Origin: Aurelia coerulea
Taxonomy: Eukaryota; Cnidaria; Scyphozoa; Semaeostomeae; Ulmaridae
DNA: 64,000 nucleotides
NCBI GenBank assembly: GCA_039566865.1
Contig: CM076943.1
Span: forward strand, 15,052,001-15,116,000
Direction: 5' to 3'
In this document: piece after piece, positions 53,560-64,000 of the stretch
Layout of the letters: the number at the start of each line of letters is the position of its first letter
Numbering within the stretch: the stretch's first letter is position 1
Notes under the pieces: generated by a model
What the model was told of the DNA's origin: nothing
What the model saw: only the letters and a program-made list of their open reading frames with translations
Database searches by the model: none
Made by a program: the position numbers and the translations under genes

Positions 53560-56449
53560 CTAAGACACAAATGATAATAAGTCAGAGATATAGTATTAAA
53601 GAATCGAGAAAGAACGAGAGGTATGGAGTCTAATTCGAAGGATTTCGTATTCACAGTCTCAAATTGTTTGTCTTAAACACGGGGGGGGGGGGGGTTCTTC
53701 CATAGTAAAGGTACCTGGGGATGTGCCGCGAGCAAGGGTATACTTTTTTCGGACTTCTAGTCTAGCCAAGGGTATACTTTTTTGCAATTTTGGCCAGCAA
53801 CGGTCTGGCCAAGGGTATCATTTTTGACAGTACTTCGAACGTTTTCGTATTTACAACCTCAAATTGTTTGTCTTAAAGGCCCGATAAGTCACTATTTTTG
53901 TGCCGGATGTGTGCCGTTGAACAGGAGTGAGGGTCGTTTAGGGGGGGTATATGTTCCCCTGTTCCATGTTAAATCTCCGCTTGTTCCCCTGTTCCCTTGA
54001 GAAAATCCGCTTGTTCCCCGGAGTTTTGGTAGGCATATCTTTCACATTGATAGTTGATATTTTAACTATGCTTTTTTTTTTAGTTTTTGCAAGAGGAAGA
54101 CGAGCGTAAAAATGTGAAGAAACCCGTATTGACTTTTGATAAAACATTAAAAAACTTTATAAAATAAAAAAATGACCGGCCAAAGTATTTTTAAATGTTA
54201 TGCAGCTACTTCTTAAATTGTTGCAACCAAACTAATTTGATCATTTGCATCAGTATCACAAATTAGTGTTCGCACAATCAGGAGAGAGGCAAACATCTCA
54301 AATGTGCTCCCGGGAAGTTTCTTTTTCTTTTGTTATCAATTCTCATTCCTTCAAATTGTATAAATCCTGGAAAATCCTTTACTGCTTCTGATGAGCGTCA
54401 TATCTTTTCATTTGTAGTGTGGTTCCTTCTCTTCCTCTGGTAATTTATCTTTACTCTTGCTTGATCTCTATGTTCTAAGATATATGCCAGGAGATTGTGA
54501 TACGCCTCTTCTTGGATAGTCAATTCTGATTTATCTTCTGAATAAGATCCTGGGGGGGGGGGGGGAGGGGAGGGTGTACGTAACCTAAACATGTACTGGG
54601 ATTTGCCCGCGAAAAAAGAATTACCCGGCTCCAGAAATGCTCCTTTCAAATGATAGCCGATTGTAGAAAAAACTCGGTCAAAAGTATACTCCAAAACACA
54701 AAATTGATTAAATAACAACCCGATCTAACAACAGTTCCCCTTGTGACATGTTTTGACAACCAGCTCCAAAAAAGTTGCCTTCTTTTGATACCCTGCTCAA
54801 GAAAAAAATTGGTGAAAACGATACCCTGAAAAACGGTACATCCCCGTCGGACAAATATTTTACCCCCCCCTCCCCTCGACATGACAGATGATACCTTTGG
54901 TGTGATTAACTACCTTTCCTCCTTTGTGCAGCGGCGTGGCCAGGGTAAATTATGTCGGGGTATTGAAATGAGGGGATCTGCGGGCGAGGCACCCAGGAAA
55001 ATTTTTGGGACCACGCCCTTTACTTTGGCTTAGAATGCATCTCCCAATATCATGCTTGCCATTAGCGACGAGGAAACTTTGATAGTTTTGTGACAGTTAT
55101 CCTATAAATCAAGCACGAGGAAAAGAAACATCCTTTACTTTGGCTTAGAATGCATCCCATGATTCCATATTTGCCAGTGCTAAAAATGAAAGATTTGACA
55201 TTTCTCGAAAAATTCTTACCCAACCTATACCCAGCTATTTTGTCTTCGTTTTTAAAGGAATCTCGAGGGCCGTCTTTCGAAATGAAATTTGATTTCTTGG
55301 AAGTTCAACAGGCTTTCCCCCAATATCCTTAAAAATGAGTATGAAAATGGACTGAAAATCCTTAACCATAGGTCTTCCCCTAAAAATTGGGTGGCACTTC
55401 CCTGTCATCCCAAGAACCAAAACCCCTTCGCTCCAGGCGCTGAGCATTACGCTTTCCAATAGTTTACAGATCTTCATCTCTTTGCTTTCATGTAAATTTC
55501 TGAGCCTTGGAAAGAACTCATCATTGAACAATGATTTGCGTCTCCATTCGGTGCGGCTTGGCCAGAGCCAGTAAAGTTAGAGGGTAGTAAAATGAGTGGG
55601 ATCGAGGGCGAAGCCTCCAGGAAAATTGCTGAGGTCATGCCCTTTACTTTGGCTGGGAACAGTCCTACCGATACCATGTTAGCCGGTGCTAAACAGAATT
55701 GTTGATCATTTTGTAACAGTTGCTTTTATAGATTGGCATCCCCAGGCGAAAATGTTTTTAAATTAAGTTAATTTTTTAGAATGCCTGCCTTCATCCCTTC
55801 TCCACCAGTGCCAAATTAGAAACGTTCATAATTTTGTAACAGTTTTTCGTGAATCACCACATTGGAGAAAGTGTGGGCCGAAACCACATCACACGTTCCC
55901 GGTTCCTATGTTTGCATTTGTCACAATCCAATTTGCTTGTCCCCAAAATGGAAGTCTTGACGATTCTGTGATAGTTTGTCAAGGAAAATTTTCAAAAAGA
56001 CACCGTTACTTTGGCTTAGAATGAATCTCAAGGACCATCTTTCGCTTTGGCAGAAGTAAATTCCATTGAATGTAAAAATCCTTGAATTAATTATTACAGA
56101 TAGAAATTTCCCTGATCCCTGGATAAGATCTGAAGTTCCCTTGTTCCTTTTTAATTTTGGCCATGTTCCCTTGTTCCCTGGATACATTTCGCATGTTCCC
56201 CTGTTCCCTGGAACCCCTAAACGACCCTCCAAAGTGGCTGTAAATATTACCTTTTTTAAATATGTTACTGAGTCTATCAGAGCTGAATTGTTTTGGGAAG
56301 AAAAAAGAAGCATTGGATGTCAATTAAACTAAAAGTTTGAAGGTGTTTGCACATTGCCGTCATTTTACCAGTTATGTATTTTAAAACTTGCTCGATTTAG
56401 ACCCCTATTACCCCAAACCTACCCTAATCAAGATCAAGATTGCATTTAC
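53560..56449 (-). other. Kinase intron with 2.3-kb mobile element
   Basis: GT-AG intron of 2,890 bp between subdomain IX and XI exons, mostly the element at 53928-56230. It also has a G run at 53681-53694 and GGGTATACTTTTTT repeats (53735-53820). Confidence 0.6.
53928..56230. mobile_element. 2.3-kb element with GAGGGTCGTTTAGGGG ends
   Basis: Ends GAGGGTCGTTTAGGGG (53928) and, inverted, CCCCTAAACGACCCTC (to about 56230). Subterminal repeats based on TGTTCCCCTGTTCCC occur three times on the left and three on the right, in the same orientation, so minus-strand frames read REQGN repeatedly. A G/C-rich pair (54555-54572 and 54862-54878) marks a small inner inverted-repeat element. No transposase frame recognised. 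Confidence 0.55.
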
Positions 56450-56584
56450 CGTGAAGACAAGCGCAGGATCACCACGCTGCGCAGCTTTTCTCCATGGTGG
56501 GTCCCCTGTATCCATCTCCACCAGAATACAGCCAGTGCTCCAAATGTCCGATGCAAATGTGTTCATTGTCCGGCCACGGCAAAG
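56450..56584 (-). CDS. Protein kinase exon, subdomain IX
   Basis: LCRGRTMNTFASDIWSTGCI followed by LVEMDTGDPPWRKAAQRGDP and ALVFT. SDIWSTGCILVEMDTGDPPW is the conserved helix F region (D-W-G). Acceptor TTTTTCAG and donor GTAAAT on the minus strand; 45 codons, phase 0. Confidence 0.9.
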
Positions 56585-56602
56585 CTGAAAAAGGAAACAA
56601 GT

Positions 56603-56892
56603 TACCGTAAAAGCTCAATTAAGGTCTCAGCTTTGTTTTCTTACCCCATATTTTGCGGAATCAACGTACAATTTTACGAGTCAAATACATAAATTCGAAG
56701 CAGTTTTATCCAAAGCAGTATCAAAATCTAAATGCAAACGTGTTTCCTGAAATAAATGGAAAATCTTTGGTAACCTCTAGCACTTGATATAAGTTGGGGG
56801 CTTAATAGATAGGGGGGCTTATTCACTATTTTGCCTCAGATGAGAAGAGATTATTAGAGAGGGAAGTTTAATAGAGAGGGGGCTAAATAGTA
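56603..56892. mobile_element. GGGGGCTTAATAGAG-type element, copy 3
   Basis: Begins ACCGTAAAAGCTCAATTA as in copy 1 and ends with GAGAGGGGGCTAAATAG. The interior shares TTTTGCGG-TTCAAC-type and GAAAATCTTTGGTAACCTCT blocks with copy 2. It lies in a kinase intron, 19 bp from the exon. Confidence 0.6.
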
Positions 56893-56909
56893 GGAGATCA
56901 TGGCTTTAA

Positions 56910-57223
56910 AGGTAATGTGTCCATGTAAGTACAGCAGCGTATACAATCTTGTCAAAATGTGCTGACACGATGCTGACGAAGAGCCAGAGGAGCGCACTGT
57001 GATTGGTAGAATTTAACTGAACACATGCAAAACTATAATTTAAATTTCACAACAAGGCTGCCTGCTGTGAAACTTCAGGTTGAGCTCTGGAATCGCAGCC
57101 GCAAGCAAGTCATCAGTCTGCTTATATTAGACCTGGCTATCTTTTTGAGTTCACGGTAAAGTGATCACATGAAATATCACGTGAAAATAGCAAAGTCGCT
57201 GTACTTACATGGACACATTACCT
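56910..57223. mobile_element. 314-bp inverted-repeat element with TTAA TSD
   Basis: TTAA at 56906-56909 and 57224-57227. Ends AGGTAATGTGTCCATGTAAG and the exact inverse, continuing TACAGC. It has the same target and style as 42529-42895 but a different terminal sequence. Confidence 0.8.
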
Positions 57224-57420
57224 TTAAGGAGCCACGGCAAACCACCTACGAACATGTCCACAACCGGGAAGAGGCAGGAATCTTTTAATAATCTCTTGAT
57301 AAACAGTCGACACAAATTGAGTATCGCAGTTTGCAAATGTAGAATATTTTTTTATACAGCCTGTAGAGTTGCTGGTGACTAAAGAGAGGGAAAAGAGCAT
57401 ACCAGAATAAAATTTCTCAC

Positions 57421-57569
57421 CTCTGGAGATCTGTAGCGAATTGTGCCTCTTCCGTGAGCAGCTGCAGTTACACTTTCAGCAGACATCAAGTCGATCGCAA
57501 GGCCAAAGTCACAAATAACAGGACGATAGTGACCTGCGTTGTCGGAGCTCATCATAAGGATGTTTTCAC
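57421..57569 (-). CDS. Protein kinase exon, catalytic loop end to APE-type motif
   Basis: Completes Ser and reads ENILMMSSDNAGHYRPVICD, then FGLAIDLMSAESVTAAAHGR and GTIRYRSPE. Conserved features are the catalytic-loop Asn (ENIL), DFG for Mg binding (CDFGLA) and GT-RYRSPE, which resembles the P+1 loop and APE motif of Ser/Thr kinases. Acceptor CCTAG, donor GTGAGA; it needs two bases, supplied with the A from the upstream exon. Confidence 0.93.
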
Positions 57570-57636
57570 CTAGGTAAGATTTAAATCATTTATGATTTCG
57601 CGTCAAGCTTAACAGTTTGGTTTGCTAACAGGTGAG

Positions 57637-58063
57637 AGCATAGGTTCCAAATCATTAAAATGGTCGGTGTAAAATTATATGACCTATTTCTTTGAATTGA
57701 ATGGCTTCAAAGAAACTCTACCTATTTCGCTACAATTCCTACAATTCTACTGTTGGACTTTCCTGAAATCTTCAGTATTCTCAGATTTGGAGTATTTTTC
57801 TTTCAAGCAAAATTCTGTCACTCTTCTGGTTAGCAATTTAGAAATTTGGTGACGTTGACGTTGCGTGACGTTGCATCCTCAAATGAGTTAAAATACAAAA
57901 TACGCTGTAATTTCGAAAAATATTCCAGATTTCTGACATGTCCAAATGGTAGAGTTATAGGTAAGTAGCCAAAGTTTCTTTTAAAACTCAAAGAAATAGG
58001 TCATAGAATATTACAGCCACCTTTTTACATCGATCTAAAGATTTGGAACCTATGCTCCTGCTC
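57637..58063. mobile_element. MITE family A copy 3
   Basis: Starts AGCATAGGTTCCAAATC; its inverse GATTTGGAACCTATGCT is near the right end. The left arm reads AAAATGGTCGGTGTAAAATT as in the 11.4-kb copy. CAGGTGAG lies on both sides (57629-57636, 58064-58071), although 7 bp separate it from the right terminus. Confidence 0.65.
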
Positions 58064-58579
58064 CAGGTGAGTTTTTTTTAGGTGAGTGGAAAGATGAGCA
58101 AAATCATACAGAAAACCATCCCCCAGGGAGAGCACTCGGCACAAGCACATCGGCGAGGTAAGTCCGATATTTCTGGGTTAGAATATTGACGAAAGTGATA
58201 TTTTTGGGTCCAAATAAATTGAAGTTATGTTCACGATATTATTTATATCAAATATTGTCAACATGACATTTCTAGGTTTGTTATAGGCAATCCCAATCTC
58301 TATTTGCATTGTCTCATGATATTTCATGTTCGTTTACAGTGTCTAAATATAAAATGAGATGATCGTTTTTGGTTGCAATGAAGCCGAACTAATATTTTTG
58401 GGTTGCCTGAAAATTTCTTGGACTGACCCCCACGGATGACTATGTACAAAGTGTCCCCCCTGGGAACCATCCAACCGATTAGTAAAGTCCTAAAGCCAAG
58501 CCTGTGGCTCCATTTCTGTCATGTTTTATTTAGCATGGTCGATGATGCACCGATTTTTTGGGAGGGGAGACACTGATTA

Positions 58580-58914
58580 AAGAATTTCTTACCCATTCGT
58601 TGCTCAGTTCTCTAAACTGCATCTCAGTTGATCAGTTTGAGTGTAAAATATATCTGCATAAAATGGTGTTTTCTTTCATCGTTTCTCTCTCGGTTCTGTT
58701 TCCTTTAGGCACTCGAGTTGCAACTGGCAAATTTTCAAACTTGCGAAGGAATGAATTTGAAAATTTGCCAGTTGAGACATGAGGACCTAAAGAAAATAGA
58801 ACAGCGAGAGAATCGACGAAAGAAAACAAAGATTTATGCAGAGTTTGCTGACCTTTTCAATTCAAATTGATCAACGGAGATACAGATAAGAGAACTGCTG
58901 GTAAGAAATTCTAT
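58580..58914. mobile_element. Hairpin (foldback) element
   Basis: Two arms of about 160 bp with a loop near 13 bp at the centre (58742-58755). AATTTCTTACC at the left end pairs with GGTAAGAAATT at the right. Inner arm blocks are CTCAGTTGATCA-TTTGA and GCAACTGGCAAATTTTCAAA. No frame of interest. Confidence 0.75.
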
Positions 58915-59421
58915 AACTACTGTCTTCCCTTCCCAAATAATCGATGCATCATGGCCCATGGTTTTACAACGGTTAGGTCTCGCAGAAATCCCTCGGGGAG
59001 GGGGCACTTCACTGCTGGGTCATATATGGTGGTATGCACTGCAAGAATGTCGGTTACAACCCCAATCCCAGCATATTGGCCGCGGTATTGGTGGGATTTT
59101 GAGACCGAATCCCAAAACATGGACGAGGTTTCCAATAAGTATTTTCACAGCAAAACAACAGTATAATTGTTATTTATCCCAAATCTAAGCATTCCCACAA
59201 TTTCTAGGAAAAATTAGACCCCAATCCCAGAAATTTTCCTCAAAAAGTACATCTCATTCCCAGAATTTTTGTGCCAAAAACTACCCCAAAACTAGTGCGC
59301 GTCCCCGTATGATTGGAAAGTGAAGTAGCCCCCCCCCCCAGGCAGAAATCACTGATGAAGGTCACTTTTTCATCAATCTTTCTATATATATAATAGCTTT
59401 ATCCGCATAGAAAAACTATAA

Positions 59422-60813
59422 TTAGTTCTTTTCTGCTTTAGCAGCAACATAAATGTCGTTAACTAGTGCTGTCCAAGTTTGTCTCTCTTGCGCTAGTGTT
59501 CTTAAGCTTTCGAGATCATTTATCGATTTGAACTGGGTTATGCTGCTATATCTATTTTTGAACGTGTTATGTTTCTTTAGCATAATTATGTCGTTGTGTA
59601 ATGAAACTGGCAATGTAATTACTGGTCTTCCGCGAAACTTCTTTGCATTTGATTTTTCAAAATAGTAATTCATTGCTTTCTGCGCTGGTGTTTCTGGGTG
59701 TGATCGTAGAACATGTCCAAATAATTTCCATCTATTTCGTAGCACTTCCAGGGATAAGACATCTTCGCCAGTTTGCCTGTACACTTGTTCATTGCTTATG
59801 TGTGCAGGGTATTTAACATTAAGTACCCCCCTTAGTTGTTGTCTACGAAAAGAGTTTAAACTTTCTTCTTCTTTCTTTGTTAATCCCCAAGTGCCAGAGT
59901 TGTAGAGAAGAATTGGCTTGACTAAGGACTTGTATAACTTGACTTTCAGAGTTTGCATAGCGACAATTGCCAATTGCTTCCTTCTAGACACATCTTCGAC
60001 GTCTCCCAACAATGATCCTAACTTTTTAACCGTCCTCCATCTTTCTTCGCAATCTTGTTTTATGATCTTTAGATTGATTCCTTGTGTCTTTTCGCATCTG
60101 TAAGGAACTTTGATTTTTCTTTCAAGTGTTGTCTCTTCTGTTTTGGATTCATTGACTTTCAGATTATCTTCTAACAATATGTCTTTGATGTATGATTTCA
60201 GATCTTCTTGTTTTTGCTTATCAGTTGTTATAAAGTCTGCATCATCAGCATAAATGGCTTCTTGTGGGAAAGTTAGTGTTTCGTCAACATTGAAAAAGGA
60301 TCTTACCTTGCTTAAAGCATGTTCAAAATAAATGTTAAATAATGTACCACTCAGTGCATCTCCTTGGGGTGAGCCAATGTTGCTTTCAAAAGGTTCCGTA
60401 TTGACGTTGTTTAATTTGATTTTAAGAGTAGCGTTAGACAATAGTAGTCGAATCATTCTGATTTCATCACTGTTCAGAAATGAAGATAGAATCTCTAACA
60501 GCTTTTCTCTTTTTATGGTGTCGAATGCACTGCTCATGTCAATCCCTGTTATGTAGATTTTTTCTTGGTACACATGAACTCTGGCTATAAGCCATTTATG
60601 TGCCCAAACTATGTCGGAGGTACTGCGAAATTGTCTATATGCGCTTTGTAATCTGGACAGGAAATTTTCCACTTTTGGCTTCGTTCTTTCTAATTTCAAT
60701 CTTTCTGCTTCCATGAAATGGATTCCAGGTGGGCACCAAAACTCTAATTTGCCATAACTTGTCAGTGGTAGGATCATATGTGACAACCAAGTACATTTCC
60801 AGAATTGACTCAT
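59422..60813 (-). pseudogene. Non-LTR retrotransposon RT fragment
   Basis: Open minus-strand frame of 463 codons. RT motifs: SAYRQFRSTSDIVWAHKWL, ITGIDMSSAFDTIKREKLLE (motif A), GSPQGDALSGTLFNIYFEHA (motif B) and IYADDADFI (motif C). The C-terminal end has YNSGTWGLTKKEEESLN, RWKLFGHVLRSHPETPAQKA and a basic segment. Endonuclease and N-terminal parts are missing (5' truncated, about 60800). The clade is different from the LINE at 47.4 kb; I cannot assign it further. Catalytic residues are intact, the rest absent. Confidence 0.85.
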
Positions 60814-62138
60814 CGAGATCTATCTGATCAGCACAGCCGATTTTATGAAAAGTTTCAAAATTTTAAGATTGTATGGTCTCAAAGGACTGTAAATAAAGAA
60901 ACTTTAAACGAAACTCACCATGCAGGTAGCCGTACTTATGATCTATCATTTCTAATAAAAAAATTTCTAAAAATAGATATGACGTCATAATTATTCAAGA
61001 CCAACTGGCACGTGTCCACGAAAAAAATGAAAAAAACAATTTTTTTTAAATCTTTATAATTTTCTAAGAATGATTCATGAAACCAAATTATGCCTATCAA
61101 AGCATTGTTAGAAGGTGAAAATATACTTATAAAGTGAAAAATTTGATTTTCGCAAATTCAAGATGGCGGGCAAAGAGATTAAAAATCTTGTTTTTCTGAA
61201 AAATGACAAATGCAGCCATATTAGAGAATTTCTCCATAGTTTACAATGAAAACTACTTCGATGATAAGTGATCGTTGCATACTTCGTTTTTCCTTTTGAA
61301 ACTTTTGTTTTGATTATTGCAAAAAATGCTGACATCAGCATTTTTCCCAGTAGTAAGCAAATGAGTTGGAACATAGTCATGTTGGAAGGAAGAAGGAAGG
61401 GGGAAAAAGGGGGCTGAGGATAGTTATTTGGTGAAATTTTGATAATGTCTTGACAAACTAAACACTTTCAAGTCAAAAAAGTCTCACTGTAAAACAGATT
61501 CTCAAGATATGCATGAAAAGTGACCGTTAGTAGTACTATGTGAGGATACCCCTGGGGAATCTTATACCGTTTGCGGCCAATGATGCACAAAATTCAAACA
61601 AAATTACACAGCTTAGGTGGAAACAACCCTGTTGATCAGTTTTAATCTATTTATTGCCGCTGTAAAACATTTGGGGTCAAAATATCCTTGCAGAAAGTCC
61701 GCAAACTAATTTTTGCCATTTTCTTAAAGATGACGTCATTGATGAGGTCACGTGACACATAATTGTTCTATTGTTCTTGGAAAAAATTAAAGATACCTTA
61801 CAGATTATAAGTTCACAAATGAAAAAGGATATTATCAAAGGACTATGAGGTGATCTGGAATTACATCCATAAGCAGCTTACCTAAAAGTTGGCCCCGACC
61901 ACTCTGATTAAGGGACACTGGATAAAGCAAGGTAAGAAAAGCCCCACAAACAATTTGGAGATGTCTAACCAATTAAATATCTTCTAAAAACCAATGGACA
62001 TGTTTTACATGAGAATTGAAACTTACCACCCCACCCCACCCCCAGTTTTGCAAGTTCAGCACGAACCCTCAGCTCGTGGACAATCTGTAATTACAAATGT
62101 GCATGCACCATATAGAAAGAATTTTGAAGCACACTTAC

Positions 62139-62282
62139 TTTTGAGGTCTGCGTGGATGATCTTTTGACTATGCATAAAAGCAATACCACTAATTATGTCG
62201 TGAAAGAAATCTGTAACTGTTTTTAAATCTAATCTTTGCATCTGGCTTTGCATCTGGCGAAGAAACCCTTGCAATGTTCCAC
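62139..62282 (-). CDS. Protein kinase exon, helix D to catalytic loop (HADLK)
   Basis: Completes Gly and reads GTLQGFLRQMQSQMQRLDLK, then TVTDFFHDIISGIAFMHSQK and IIHADLK. GGTLQGFL is the hinge and helix D. IIHADLKSEN is the catalytic loop with the general-base Asp; the usual Arg before it is Ala, so this is a non-RD kinase. Acceptor TTCCTAG and donor GTAAGT. Reading on into the intron, as a single frame suggests, would be wrong. Confidence 0.92.
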
Positions 62283-63869
62283 CTAGGAATAAGACAAAAG
62301 ATAAATAAGACAAATTTCATAATTGAAATGCAAATAAGAATATTCAGATGTTACTTCCTCATTTTTCTCAGAAAATGTACTATTGACAAAAGTATAATTA
62401 ACGATACCACCGGGAGTATAAATTGTAAATATCTACCCTGGCCATTAAGCTAAACGAATACGAGAAAACTATAACAACCTGTATTCTTTTTATAAGAAAC
62501 TATTTGGGGCAGTACTCAGAGTTTATTAAAATTATCAGATTTTCAGCAATCAGAAATTCTTACGAGTTTCTTAGAGGTTCCATAACAATCTTCATGTTCA
62601 CTCAAGGACATGGGTTGAACCCTGGGAGCCGCGGCACCCCCAATTTCATAGATTTAAAAAAAATGAATCATTGTCTCTATCACTAGACACCAGGTCTTAT
62701 CAAAATTACATGAAGGGGAACAATCATCGGCTCCCCTCCCTTTCAAATTCCTTGGTATGTCGCTGTGTTCACTACCTGTGCCCTCGTGAATATTTCAAAA
62801 CAATGTTTGGTACAGCGTTTTCAATTTTTAAACATTACTCAAGTACCTTACAAGTAATATTGTACAGAAATCAGTGAAAATAAAGTAAAAATATCTTTAG
62901 GATTTCTTTCATCAAAATAAATTAGTTTCTTGGACTTTGTTAATTTTTTAGTGATCTGAGAGTCAAGTTTCTTATGGGCAGTTTCCGATAAAGATATTAA
63001 TACAAAATAAACAAGATACATGTTGAGGAAATGGCCAGAAAAATATTAGGTATTCATGTTTGAATAGTAAGAAAAAATGTGAACAAAGTGGGCCTCTAAT
63101 TTTCTTATAAAGAAACAAGAGTGTCCTATACAGGGTGTCCCAAAAATTGATGCCCCCTTTGACTGAAAATTGCGACAAAATGACCTGAGGTTCTCTCCAA
63201 ACTTTTGCAGAGTGTCCTATACAGGGTACACGTCCCAAAAATTTGATGTCTCAAACCGTGACTTCATTCAAATATTAAGAAAGGGAATTTCAACAATCTA
63301 GCGATATTGAACTTTCATAAACAACGAGCAAACACGATGTCCCTCTTAGAAATTGCTAACGATTTCGTTAAAAATTAGAATAGGCATCCAACTTTGCCAC
63401 GTTTGCTCTGACAGATCTTCAATAGTTATAGTTTTTTATGAGAAGAAATAATTGCTGTTAATTTTGTTGGTTGTAACGATGGTAATTTAAATTTTTTGAA
63501 ATCTTTTTTGAACCAAACTGTAAACAGTATAAATATAGACGTATTAAGGGGCAAATATTTCATTGAAAAGGGCGTTTTCCGACGTTCTAAAGGGCGTGGT
63601 CTCAAAAAATTTTCCGGGGGCAAGCCCCCGGACCCCCATTTTTGCTCGCTTCGCTCGCCGTTCAGCCCCCCCACTTTGAAACCGCTGCGCGGTCCCTGAC
63701 CATATCTCTATAAAAATCCATTGAGAAATGATGGAGCTATGAATGACCTTCAGGAGGCCAAATTTGCCTGATGACTGAAACCAGTGGTCAGCCATTTTGT
63801 CTTACTATGCCCTCAGCACTTCCTTGAATTAAAGACCCCAACCTTGTGTAACATTCTCAACTCTCTCAC
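62283..63869 (-). other. Kinase intron
   Basis: GT-AG intron of 1,587 bp. An 86-bp direct duplication occurs with GAGTGTCCTATACAGGGT at 63118 and 63212. A GC-rich block with GGGGGCAAGCCCCCGG (63617-63632), GCTCGCTTCGCTCG and CCGCTGCGCGG occurs at 63617-63695. No gene. Confidence 0.6.
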
Positions 63870-64000
63870 CTTGCGCATATGCCATCAGCAAGCAGACTTT
63901 TTCATCATAATAAACATGCCCATGGTAATGAATTATATAAGGTGACACAGTTAGCCTTGTCATAACACTGATCTCACTTTTATCAAAACGATCTCTGGCA
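63870..64000 (-). CDS. Protein kinase exon, helix C to hinge (partial at window edge)
   Basis: ARDRFDKSEISVMTRLTVSP followed by YIIHYHGHVYYDEKVCLLMA and YAQ. SEISVMTRL is helix C with the Glu that pairs the ATP-binding Lys. YIIHYHGHVYY--KVCLLMAYA covers strands 4 and 5 and the hinge. Donor GTGAGA at 63869 on the minus strand. The Gly-rich loop and catalytic Lys are to the right of the window. Family: serine/threonine kinase from the DLKSEN and GT-RYRSPE motifs; the subgroup (possibly MAP3K/STE or TKL) cannot be told here. Confidence 0.9.

Larger units (their letters stand above)
57570..62138 (-). other. Large kinase intron with mobile elements
   Basis: GT-AG intron of 4,569 bp. It holds the family A MITE (57637-58063), a hairpin element (58580-58914) and a LINE fragment (59422-60813). 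Bases 58070-58580, 58920-59420 and 60815-62138 show no gene; C runs at 59330-59340 and TGCTGACATCAGCA near 61330 are noted. Confidence 0.6.

Noticed and set aside
58867..59188. Two overlapping plus-strand frames (99 and 76 codons)
   Set aside because: Neither resembles a known protein; they lie in a kinase intron next to a hairpin element.
1..64000. tRNA or rRNA genes
   Set aside because: I saw no cloverleaf-like box A/box B arrangement or conserved rRNA blocks by eye; a covariance search was not possible.

Overview
The window is nuclear DNA from an animal: genes are split by GT-AG introns, coding exons match metazoan gene families, and most of the remaining sequence is transposable elements. 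The mix of elements (BEL retrotransposon, CR1/L2-like LINEs, many small inverted-repeat elements, a hammerhead-like palindrome) and the style of the host genes suggest an invertebrate, possibly an anthozoan cnidarian. I cannot name the species.

Left part (1-18.7 kb): the 3' portion of a plus-strand OTUD4-like gene. Nine exons between 453 and 18265 join in frame (3,321 nt; 1,106 residues plus stop). They encode the C-terminal half of the OTU deubiquitinase domain including its catalytic histidine, a Tudor-like domain, RGG-rich disordered sequence and a Gln/RG-rich tail. The D/C part of the catalytic site lies left of the window. Most longer introns carry non-autonomous inverted-repeat elements, several with clear target-site duplications (TSDs).

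Middle part (18.7-52 kb): a gene-poor nest of mobile elements. A 4.2-kb BEL/Pao LTR retrotransposon (25063-29227, minus strand) sits inside a small inverted-repeat element; it has lost RT, RNase H and integrase core and is itself interrupted by a 427-bp element. To its right, four generations of insertion can be read from the junctions: an old 0.4-kb repeat (uninterrupted copy at 12545-12943), split by a minus-strand CR1/L2-like LINE (29817-49067), split by a ~17.3-kb DNA transposon (30054-47361) with ~0.9-kb terminal inverted repeats (TIRs), which hosts a 3-kb inverted-repeat element with 151-bp minisatellite arms (34535-37511) and several smaller ones. The 17-kb element carries a broken three-exon transposase-like gene (DUF6589-like, RING-like C-terminus) reading inward from the left TIR and the start of an unrecognised gene reading inward from the right TIR. 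This is the most interesting object in the window.

Right part (52.2-64 kb): the 3' part of a minus-strand protein kinase gene. Six exons (63870-64000, 62139-62282, 57421-57569, 56450-56584, 53428-53559 and probably 52201-52239) join in frame and cover the kinase domain from helix C to subdomain XI. Its catalytic loop reads HADLK instead of HRDLK. Its introns hold a non-LTR retrotransposon fragment (59422-60813) and several inverted-repeat elements. The OTUD4-like and kinase genes are convergent, separated by about 34 kb of mobile DNA.
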